Of a stretch of DNA of 8,682 bases, positions 1 to 5,775 are shown piece after piece. The DNA lies in assembly GCA_000432895.1 (NCBI GenBank), contig FR889425.1, forward strand, positions 1,232-9,913, written 5' to 3'. Every line of letters starts with the position of its first letter. Positions within the stretch are counted from its first letter, which is position 1. Both the position numbers and the translations under genes were made by a program. This DNA is from Firmicutes bacterium CAG:449. Lineage in GTDB: Bacteria > Bacillota_I > Bacilli_A > RFN20 > CAG-449. The notes under the pieces are model-generated. The model was not told the DNA's origin, did not search any database, and saw only the letters and a list, made by a program, of their open reading frames with translations.

Positions 1-134
1 CTTGCTTTACTTTTTGCTTCTTCTTCTGATAATCCTTGAATTTGACTTACTTCTTCCCAAAGTTTAGAAAATTCAACTGGTTTTCTTTTATTAGAAACAA
101 GTTCATATGCTACATCTAAATTTGATTTAATCAT
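1..134 (-). CDS. rpoE: RNA polymerase delta subunit, N-terminal fragment (partial)
   Basis: The first 44 codons of a gene that runs off the left edge of the window. It starts with ATG at 134-132, preceded by a good Shine-Dalgarno (AGAGGAG at 147-141, 6-nt spacing). The visible protein begins MIKSNLDVAYELV and continues with NKRKPVEFSKLWEEV and a GLSEEEAKSK segment. This follows the pattern of the N-terminal winged-helix (HARE-HTH) domain of the Bacillota delta subunit, where a helix ending in ...AYELV is followed by KKPVPF-type and EL..EI segments. Delta binds core RNA polymerase, displaces nucleic acid and promotes recycling; its acidic C-terminal tail lies outside this window. The gene follows argS by 14 nt, so it is probably the third gene of the same transcript. 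Family identity rests on a short stretch recognised from memory, supported by the argS neighbourhood, which fits Bacillota. Confidence 0.8.
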   Translation of the reverse strand, partial: MIKSNLDVAYELVSNKRKPVEFSKLWEEVSQIQGLSEEEAKSKA

Positions 135-148
135 TTTTTTCTCCTCTT

Positions 149-1783
149 TTACATTCTTGTAGGTGCACTGACACCAATAACTTCCAATGCATTTTTTAAG
201 ACAATTTGACAAGCCTTACATAATGCAATACGTGATGATGATAATTCAATGTTCGATTTATCAATCACTCTACACATAGTATAAAATTCATTAATGCTAA
301 CCGCAAGTTTTTGAATAAAAGTTGTAATTTTATATGGTGACCTATTAATTGCCGCATTAACAATTTCCTTTGGATATTCCGCTAAAACTTTTAATAAAGC
401 CTTTTCTTTTTCTTCTGTTAAATTCTTTCCAGATTTATCTAAAGGTATATCTTTTCCTTGTTCAAGAATTGCACATAATCTTGCATGAGCATATTGAGCA
501 TAATATACCGGGTTAGATGATTCCATTTTTTTTGCTGAATCAATATCATAATCTAGATGAGAAGAAGCCGCTCTTGAAACAAAGAAGTATCTTACTGCAT
601 CAATTGAAGTTTCTTCACATAATTCTTTCATAGAAACAGCATTACCTGTTCTTTTTGACATTTTGTATTCATTACCATCTTTAAATAATCTTACCATTTG
701 AATTAGTTCAATTTCTAAGCATTTAGGAGAATAGCCACACATTTGTAAAGCTGATTTCATTCTTTCTATATAACCATGGTGATCCGCACCAAGACAATCT
801 ATACATAGAGGAAATCCTCTTTCTAATTTATTAACATGATAAGCAATATCAGGTAACAAATAAGTATAACTACCATCAGATTTAATAATGACACGATCTT
901 TATCATCAGTAAAATCAGTTGTTCTTAAGAAAGTTGCTCCATCTTTTTGATAAATAAAATCTTTACATTTTTCAAGAACTTTTTCAACTTCTCCATTTTG
1001 ACGAATTTTCTTTTCAGAGGAGAAAACATCAAAACTTACTCTAAACATTTGTAAATCTTTTTCAAGTTTTTGTAATTCTAAAGCAGTTCCTCTTTCTTTA
1101 AAAAATTCAAACCCTTCTTCAGAATCAGATAAATATTTATCACCAATTTCAGCAATAATTGTTTTAGTAATATTAAAAACATCTTCACCATGATAACCAT
1201 CTTCAGGAAATGGATAATCAGGATTATTTTCTAAAATTTGATGATATCTAGCTCTAATTGATTTAGCTAAATTATTAATTTGATTACCAGCATCGTTAAC
1301 ATAGTACTCTCTAGTAACATCATAACCAATTTTACTATAAAGACGGCAAATACAATCACCAATTGCCGCGCCCCTAGCATGACCTAAATGTAAATCACCA
1401 GTTGGATTAGCCGATACAAATTCTACATTGATTTTTTCATTTTTACCATAATTAGAATTACCATAGTTTTGATTCAAATCAATAATAGTACCAATTAAAG
1501 AATTTAAGGATTCTTGTTTAATAAAGAAATTAATAAATCCAGGACCAGCAATTTCAATTTTTTCGATATTTTCATCATTAATTAATTCCACTAAATTCTT
1601 TGCAATTTGAATAGGAGCAGAACGTAAAACTCTAGCCATTTGCATTGCAACATTTGTGGCATAATCACCATGTGCTTTTTCTTTTGATCTTTCAATAACA
1701 ATATTATCTTCTTTAATATCAACATTTAATTTTTTAAATGCTTCAATAATTAATATTTTTAAATGTTGTTCAATATCTAACAT
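149..1783 (-). CDS. argS: Arginyl-tRNA synthetase
   Basis: Cytoplasmic class I aminoacyl-tRNA synthetase that attaches arginine to tRNA-Arg using ATP. The product has 544 residues, close to the usual 550-560. Visible order: the N-terminal tRNA-recognition (Add-1) domain at about 1-90, with the AHGDYATN motif at 37-44; the catalytic Rossmann core, with NPTGDLHLGH at 126-135 (HIGH motif in HLGH form); the YYVNDAGNQ segment at 160-168; LGADHHGYI at 331-339; KMSKRTGN at 374-381 (KMSKS loop); then the DALR-type anticodon-binding domain, introduced by NPVYYAQYAHAR at 424-435. The C-terminus ends in APTRM, as is common in the family. The start is fixed by GGAGAAG at 1794-1788, which lies inside the last codons of the upstream gene. 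The ATG overlaps that gene by 7 nt, indicating translational coupling. No T-box leader is possible directly upstream. Nothing looks defective. Confidence 0.98.
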   Translation of the reverse strand: MLDIEQHLKILIIEAFKKLNVDIKEDNIVIERSKEKAHGDYATNVAMQMARVLRSAPIQIAKNLVELINDENIEKIEIAGPGFINFFIKQESLNSLIGTIIDLNQNYGNSNYGKNEKINVEFVSANPTGDLHLGHARGAAIGDCICRLYSKIGYDVTREYYVNDAGNQINNLAKSIRARYHQILENNPDYPFPEDGYHGEDVFNITKTIIAEIGDKYLSDSEEGFEFFKERGTALELQKLEKDLQMFRVSFDVFSSEKKIRQNGEVEKVLEKCKDFIYQKDGATFLRTTDFTDDKDRVIIKSDGSYTYLLPDIAYHVNKLERGFPLCIDCLGADHHGYIERMKSALQMCGYSPKCLEIELIQMVRLFKDGNEYKMSKRTGNAVSMKELCEETSIDAVRYFFVSRAASSHLDYDIDSAKKMESSNPVYYAQYAHARLCAILEQGKDIPLDKSGKNLTEEKEKALLKVLAEYPKEIVNAAINRSPYKITTFIQKLAVSINEFYTMCRVIDKSNIELSSSRIALCKACQIVLKNALEVIGVSAPTRM

Positions 1784-2190
1784 AATTCTTCTCCAATAAT
1801 TATTATTTCATTCAATGAAATAATTTTATTTGTTTTTTCATCAAATAGATTATACTTTAAATTAATTTCATTTTCACTATGTTTTATAAAAGTTGCTTCA
1901 GTTATAAAGCATAGAGAATAAGAATTTTCTAAATTAAGACAATATTTTCCTTTTTTATTTAATAAAAAAGTAATTTCACTATTTGCATCTTTAAATCTTT
2001 GCTTAACAAAAACTCTTTCAAAATCGCTAATAATCTCAAGAGTAAGGATATTTCCATCAACTTTAAAAGCAAATTTATATTTATTATCATTTTTTGATAT
2101 TAATGCACCATGAAATTCATCACTACTTTTTTCATTAGTTAAAATATCAAAACTATTTCTTTTTAAGCAATATTTATTGTATTTTTTCAT
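1777..2190 (-). CDS. DUF1934-like protein (YwiB-type beta-barrel), upstream of argS
   Basis: A 137-residue, lysine/asparagine-rich protein with no signal peptide or membrane segment, so probably cytoplasmic. The sequence alternates short strand-like segments (KYKFAFKV, LTLEIIS, RVFVKQRF, EITFLLN, EINLKYNLF), as expected of a small beta-barrel. Length, the strand pattern, the late I.L.Y.L segment and the position immediately upstream of argS all resemble DUF1934, typified by B. subtilis YwiB (about 140 residues), whose function is not established to my knowledge. The assignment leans on context as much as sequence, because individual motif residues are weak. It is the first gene of a unit with argS (7-nt overlap, ATGTTAG) and rpoE. 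No Shine-Dalgarno is visible before the ATG at 2190; a candidate promoter would place transcription start only a couple of nucleotides upstream, so the mRNA may be nearly leaderless. Confidence 0.6.
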   Translation of the reverse strand: MKKYNKYCLKRNSFDILTNEKSSDEFHGALISKNDNKYKFAFKVDGNILTLEIISDFERVFVKQRFKDANSEITFLLNKKGKYCLNLENSYSLCFITEATFIKHSENEINLKYNLFDEKTNKIISLNEIIIIGEELC

Positions 2191-2206
2191 ACATCAAAAA
2201 TATAAA
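2177..2206 (+). promoter_or_regulatory. Candidate promoter for the PBP gene, overlapping the divergent promoter
   Basis: TTGTAT (2177-2182), 18 nt, then TATAAA (2201-2206) on the plus strand. A start near 2213 would give a 20-nt leader to the ATG at 2233, or 56 nt to the ATG at 2269. The -35 match is poor (3 of 6). Its -10 shares bases with the -10 of the opposing promoter, so the two transcripts could compete for polymerase. Only a guess from base pattern. Confidence 0.25.
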
Positions 2207-2227
2207 CTTATTACAAAATAAAAGCAA
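2199..2227 (-). promoter_or_regulatory. Candidate sigma-A promoter for the DUF1934-argS-rpoE unit
   Basis: On the minus strand a TTGCTT -35 element (2227-2222) is followed after exactly 17 nt by TATATT (2204-2199). The predicted transcript would begin near 2192, about 2 nt before the ATG at 2190, which matches the absence of a Shine-Dalgarno. In DNA this A+T-rich, -10-like matches are common by chance; the support is the -35 match, the spacing and the location in the only non-coding gap upstream. Confidence 0.4.
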
Positions 2228-2232
2228 CTTAA

Positions 2233-3900
2233 ATGTATATTTTTTTGATAAATAAGCAAAATATTTATATGAATAAAAAAATAATTATTTCTTTAACTTG
2301 TTTATTTTTTTCTTGCAATTTAATTTTATTTTTTGCCTATTTATTTACTCCAAATGATAATTTAAATAAACCAAATTATATTGAATTACAAGATATTAAT
2401 AATGAAAAAATATATTCATATAACCATGCTTATCAAGGAGACTATGTTTATTTAAAAGATATTTCTAATTGTTTTATAAAAACTTTAATCAATACAGAAG
2501 ATAAAAACTTTTATTCTCATCATGGATTTGATTATAAAAGAATTATTGCTTCTTTATTTAACAATCTTAAAACATCATCTTTGTCTTCAGGAGCTTCAAC
2601 AATAAGTCAACAACTTGCTAGAAATCTTTATTTAAACAATGAAAAAACTTTATTAAGAAAAATTAAAGAAGCTTTTTTGAGTATTAAATTAGAATCACGC
2701 TATTCAAAAGACTATATTTTAGAATTGTATATTAATTCAGTCTATTTTGCTCATAATATTTATGGACTTAAAACTGCTAGTAATTATTATTTTCATAAAG
2801 ACCCAATCACTTTAAATTACCAAGAATCATGTTTATTAGTAGGGATAATTAACGCTCCCAATCTTTATTCACCTTTTATTGATGAAAAAGCTTCTAATCA
2901 AAAGCAAAAAAACATTGCTTATAGTTTATATTTAAATAATATTATCGATATTAATGAATATTATAATATTTTACAAAATAAATCACCATTATATGGTTCT
3001 TTAAAAATTAATAATCAAATTGAACAATATTATCATCAAGGAATCAATAAAGAATTACAAGAATTAAAAATTAATAAAGAGTCTAAACAAGGATTAATAA
3101 TTCAAACATATTTAAATCAAAATCTTGAAAATTTAATTCAAAGAACTATTTCTAATTACAAAATAAATGATCAATTAGCTATCATTATTATGAAACCATA
3201 TTCAGGAGAAGTTCTTGCTTTAACAGGAGGAAAAAACTATTTTGAATCAGAATATAATCGAGCTTTAGATAGTTATCGACAAATTGGCTCAACTATAAAA
3301 CCTTTTATTTATTATTTAGGATTAATTAATGGCTTAACCCCTTTAAGTAAATTTAATTCTTCTCCTACCGAATTTAAACTAGAAGATGGTACAAATTATT
3401 CACCAAGAAACTCTAATAATATCTATGCATATAAAGATATCACTATGATCGAAGCATTAGGAATGTCAGATAATATATATGCAGTTAAAACTGCTCTATT
3501 AGTAGGCTCAAATAATATCAAAAACTTTTTAAATTGTTTTTATCCAAGCAATCAAAAAAGCACAATTTCTATTTCTTTAGGTGGCATTGAATTAACTCCC
3601 TTACAATTAATCTCTATTTATAACACTTTAGCCAGTGAAGGAATTTACTATAAACCAAAATTTATTAAAAATGTTAGTTATACTAATGGAATACAATTGT
3701 ATGAAGCAAAAAAAGGTGGAAAAATTATTTTAAAGCATGACGAATGTATAATGATAAATTATTTAATGCAAGCCCCTTTTGATCGAGGATTAATTACTTA
3801 TAGCAGTCCTACTATGGTAAACTATCAAACTATTAACCAATACGCTTGTAAAACTGGCACGCTTGTAAAACTGGCACTACTTCATCATCTTCATGGGTAG
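2233..3900 (+). CDS. Class A penicillin-binding protein (GT51 glycosyltransferase + transpeptidase), frameshifted and truncated at the KTG motif
   Basis: Membrane-anchored bifunctional peptidoglycan synthase: it polymerises lipid II into glycan strands and cross-links the stem peptides outside the membrane. As read it has 555 residues. A membrane anchor lies at about 17-38. The GT51 domain has NTEDKNFYSHHGFD (87-100, catalytic Glu89), GASTISQQLARN (120-131), the RKIKEAFLSIKLE segment (142-154) and ILELYINSVYFAHNIYG (162-178). The transpeptidase has STIK (353-356, nucleophile Ser353), SDN (412-414) and KTGT (540-543). Immediately after KTGT the frame is lost through a 17-bp tandem duplication, and translation ends after 12 aberrant residues. 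A single-unit allele would encode 624 residues ending at 4124. The missing part includes the strand after KTGT, so transpeptidation is probably lost while glycosyltransfer might survive. Start is uncertain: ATG 2233 is the longest, but ATG 2269 (MNKKIII) gives a more usual basic anchor; neither has a Shine-Dalgarno. Confidence 0.9.
   Translation: MYIFLINKQNIYMNKKIIISLTCLFFSCNLILFFAYLFTPNDNLNKPNYIELQDINNEKIYSYNHAYQGDYVYLKDISNCFIKTLINTEDKNFYSHHGFDYKRIIASLFNNLKTSSLSSGASTISQQLARNLYLNNEKTLLRKIKEAFLSIKLESRYSKDYILELYINSVYFAHNIYGLKTASNYYFHKDPITLNYQESCLLVGIINAPNLYSPFIDEKASNQKQKNIAYSLYLNNIIDINEYYNILQNKSPLYGSLKINNQIEQYYHQGINKELQELKINKESKQGLIIQTYLNQNLENLIQRTISNYKINDQLAIIIMKPYSGEVLALTGGKNYFESEYNRALDSYRQIGSTIKPFIYYLGLINGLTPLSKFNSSPTEFKLEDGTNYSPRNSNNIYAYKDITMIEALGMSDNIYAVKTALLVGSNNIKNFLNCFYPSNQKSTISISLGGIELTPLQLISIYNTLASEGIYYKPKFIKNVSYTNGIQLYEAKKGGKIILKHDECIMINYLMQAPFDRGLITYSSPTMVNYQTINQYACKTGTLVKLALLHHLHG
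3842..3877 (+). repeat. 17-bp tandem duplication over the PBP KTGT codons
   Basis: The 19-base string ACGCTTGTAAAACTGGCAC occurs at 3842-3860 and again at 3859-3877, overlapping by the shared AC. This is 2.1 copies of a 17-bp unit with no mismatch. The duplication is not a multiple of three, so it shifts the downstream frame. The shared AC at the junction and the perfect identity of the copies fit a recent slippage-type event. I saw no other such tandem unit in the window. Confidence 0.97.
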
Positions 3901-4124
3901 TAGGATTTAACAAAAAATATACTATACTTGTATATGTTGGTGACGATGAAAATAAAAAATTAAGTGATGGAACGATCGCAAAAAAAATATGGAAAGATAT
4001 CGCTAATGAATTAATTATCAATGAAGAAAATAATTTCTATGACATCCCTAATTCATTAAAACTAATCAAATTCCATAATTCTATTTATAATATATATTCT
4101 AAAAATTATTTAATAAAAAAATAA
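3861..4124 (+). pseudogene. Displaced C-terminal end of the PBP transpeptidase domain
   Basis: Reading in the frame of the second repeat copy gives ACKTGTTSSSWVVGFNKKY, then TILVYVGDD, and stays open to TAA at 4122-4124. This is the expected continuation of a class A PBP: KTGT(T), a short serine-rich turn, a W-V-V-G-F strand matching the family's W/F-x-G-Y/F pattern, then a Y-V-G-x-D segment. Of the 87 codons before the stop, 81 residues follow KTGT and are absent from the truncated product. The stretch has no internal stop and keeps normal codon use, so the frame break appears recent. It has no start codon or ribosome site of its own, so it is not expected to be translated alone. Total coding length from 2233 to 4124 minus 17 is exactly 625 codons, confirming that the repeat alone explains the disruption. 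Confidence 0.9.
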
Positions 4125-4132
4125 TTATTTTT
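4117..4132. repeat. Perfect 16-bp A/T palindrome at the convergent stop codons
   Basis: AAAAATAATTATTTTT is its own reverse complement, centred exactly between the PBP stop (TAA, 4122-4124) and the ispF stop (TTA on the plus strand, 4125-4127). It holds no G or C, so an RNA hairpin would be weak. It could assist termination in both directions because each transcript ends in a U run, but base composition alone makes such palindromes fairly likely. Confidence 0.5.
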
Positions 4133-4598
4133 CAATTAACAAACTAACTGTTGCTTCGATAGCTTTATTTTCTCCAACCTCACCACATTTTTCATTTGTT
4201 TGAGCTTTTAAAGAAATATCATCTAAATTCATTTCTAATAAAGAAGCCATATTTTGTCTCATTAATAATAAATAATCTTTTAATTTAGGTTTTTCTAAAA
4301 TAATATTCGCATCAATATTAATAATGTGATAACCTTCTTTTTTTATTAAATCATAACAATATTTAACAATAATAGAAGAATCCATATTTAAATATTTATT
4401 ATCATTATCAGGAAAATAAGTTCCTAAATCACCTTTAGCTAAACTTCCTAAAATAGCTTCCGCTAAAGCATGATAAAGAACATCACCATCACTATGAGAA
4501 ACAGGTCCTTTATCAAAAGGAATTCTTACCCCACCAATAATTAATGGCCTATTATTGTTTTCCAATCGATGAATATCTCTACTTTGACCAATTCTCAT
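4125..4598 (-). CDS. ispF: 2-C-methyl-D-erythritol 2,4-cyclodiphosphate synthase
   Basis: Cytoplasmic trimeric, metal-dependent enzyme of the MEP pathway. It cyclises 4-diphosphocytidyl-2-C-methyl-erythritol 2-phosphate to the cyclodiphosphate with release of CMP, leading to IPP and DMAPP, and so to undecaprenyl carriers for the wall. The product has 157 residues (E. coli about 159). Motifs: MRIGQSRDIHRL, with metal ligands Asp8 and His10; SHSDGDVLYH at 34-43, with His35 and metal ligand His43; GDLGTYFPD at 56-64; the LEKPKL segment; then the QTNEKCGEVG turn near the C-terminus. The usual HAL-x-DA reads HALAEA here (Asp to Glu at 47). A longer reading from ATG 4616 adds MFQENN, but the ATG at 4598 is preferred because MRIG is the family start and AGGA lies 7 nt upstream. 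The gene begins 1 nt after the ychF stop, so the two are probably co-transcribed and translationally coupled. ispD is not beside it. Confidence 0.96.
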   Translation of the reverse strand: MRIGQSRDIHRLENNNRPLIIGGVRIPFDKGPVSHSDGDVLYHALAEAILGSLAKGDLGTYFPDNDNKYLNMDSSIIVKYCYDLIKKEGYHIINIDANIILEKPKLKDYLLLMRQNMASLLEMNLDDISLKAQTNEKCGEVGENKAIEATVSLLIEK

Positions 4599-4599
4599 G

Positions 4600-5712
4600 T
4601 TATTTTCCTGAAACATTAAATCTAATTAATAAGCAATCACCATCTTGAACTAAATAATCTTTACCTTCTAAGCGGATTTTGCCAGCTTCTTTTAAAGCTT
4701 TCTCAGTTTTATAATTAAAGATATCTTCACAAGCATAAGTTTCTGCACGTATAAAGCCTTTTTCAAAATCAGAATGGATTAAACCAGCACATTGAGGAGC
4801 TTTCATTCCTTTTTTAAAAGTCCAAGCTCTAACTTCATCTTCACCAACAGTAAAAAATGTTGCAAGATTTAATAAAGAATAAGTTGATCTAACTAAACGA
4901 TCTAATCCAGTTTCATGGACACCTAAATCATTTAAATATTCTTTTTTTTCTTCATTAGATAAATTGGCAAGTTCACTTTCAATTTCAGCAGAAATCGCAA
5001 TACATTGAACTTTTTCTTCTTCAGCAATTTGTTTAACTACTTGATAATATTTACAATTTTCTGGATTAGCATAATCACTTTCAGAAACATTAGCTACATA
5101 AATAACCGGTTTCATAGTCAAAAGATTAAATGATTTAATAGTTTGTTGTTGTTCTTTTGTTAATTCAACACTACGAGCCATTTTTCCATTTTCTAAAGCA
5201 TTTTTAATTAAAGTTAAAACTTGTAATTCTTCTACAGCTTGCTTTTCTTTAGAAGTTCTTGCTTTAACTTCAACTTTACCAATTGCTTTATTAACTGTAT
5301 CTAAATCAGCAAAAATTAATTCTAAATTAATAACTTCAATATCTCTTTTGGGATCAACATTTCCATCAACATGAATTATTTCGCTAGAATCAAAGCATCT
5401 AACTACATGACAAATCGCATCACACAAACGAATATTAGCTAAGAATTGATTTCCTAAACCTTCACCTTTCGAGGCTCCTTTAACAAGGCCTGCAATATCA
5501 GTAAATTCAAAAACCGCTCTTACTTGTTTTTTAGGATGAAAAATATCAACTAATTTATCGAATCTTTCATCATTTAATTCTGCTATACCAGAATTAGGAT
5601 TAATCGTAGCAAATGGATAATTTGCTGCTTCTACTTGCGAATTAGTAATGGCATTAAATAAAGTTGATTTTCCTACATTAGGTAAACCAACAATTCCCGC
5701 TGTTAAAGACAT
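4600..5712 (-). CDS. ychF: Ribosome-binding ATPase YchF (Obg-like, OLA1 family)
   Basis: A 370-residue cytoplasmic P-loop NTPase, the family's normal length. G1/Walker A is GLPNVGKST at 9-17, switch II is DIAG at 72-75, and the base-specificity motif is NVSE at 208-211 instead of NKxD. The NxxE form is why this family prefers ATP over GTP. An SAE segment (241-243) is the G5 equivalent. A helical insertion (about 135-200, rich in Lys, Glu and Gln) is likely the family's coiled coil. The C-terminal TGS domain spans about 283-368, with FFTVGEDEVRAWTF, a GFIRAET stretch (319-325), and the family-typical VQDGDCLLIRFNVSGK end. YchF binds ribosomes and has been linked to translation and stress responses. 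The ATG at 5712 has a good Shine-Dalgarno (AGAGGTG, 5726-5720, 7-nt spacing). The gene follows the ABC fusion by 59 bp and precedes ispF by 1 nt. Confidence 0.98.
   Translation of the reverse strand: MSLTAGIVGLPNVGKSTLFNAITNSQVEAANYPFATINPNSGIAELNDERFDKLVDIFHPKKQVRAVFEFTDIAGLVKGASKGEGLGNQFLANIRLCDAICHVVRCFDSSEIIHVDGNVDPKRDIEVINLELIFADLDTVNKAIGKVEVKARTSKEKQAVEELQVLTLIKNALENGKMARSVELTKEQQQTIKSFNLLTMKPVIYVANVSESDYANPENCKYYQVVKQIAEEEKVQCIAISAEIESELANLSNEEKKEYLNDLGVHETGLDRLVRSTYSLLNLATFFTVGEDEVRAWTFKKGMKAPQCAGLIHSDFEKGFIRAETYACEDIFNYKTEKALKEAGKIRLEGKDYLVQDGDCLLIRFNVSGK
4606..4609 (-). promoter_or_regulatory. ispF ribosome-binding site inside the end of ychF
   Basis: AGGA within the last sense codons of ychF (Ser-Gly-Lys), 7 nt before the ATG at 4598-4596. 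It supports the MRIG start and is too close to serve the in-frame ATG at 4616, which lies upstream of it. Confidence 0.65.
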
Positions 5713-5745
5713 AAAAAAACACCTCTAAATCTTTCTTCATCCATT

Positions 5746-5775
5746 ATGTTAGCATTTTTTTTATAATATTGTTAT
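5746..5775 (-). promoter_or_regulatory. Candidate extended -10 promoter for ychF-ispF
   Basis: On the minus strand, ATAACA (5775-5770), 18 nt, then TGC-TAACAT (5754-5746), an extended -10 arrangement. It lies in the 59-bp gap after the ABC gene and would start RNA near 5739, leaving room for the AGAGGTG ribosome site. Both hexamers match only 4 of 6 bases, so this is tentative. If real, ychF-ispF is transcribed independently of the transporter. Confidence 0.3.

Noticed and set aside
1784..2232. T-box leader regulating argS
   Set aside because: argS is overlapped by the upstream coding gene and the only non-coding spacer is 42 bp, far too short for a T-box.
3833..4021. Minus-strand 62-codon open frame
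   Set aside because: It lies antisense to the conserved C-terminal coding sequence of the PBP, resembles no protein I know and has no convincing ribosome site. It is a shadow of the displaced PBP frame.
4599..4616. Longer ispF start (MFQENN extension)
   Set aside because: The family begins at MRIG, and the AGGA ribosome site sits downstream of this ATG and upstream of the next one.
5713..5771. Intrinsic terminator between the ABC gene and ychF
   Set aside because: There is an A/T run but no GC-containing stem, and the small inverted matches are too weak in this base composition.
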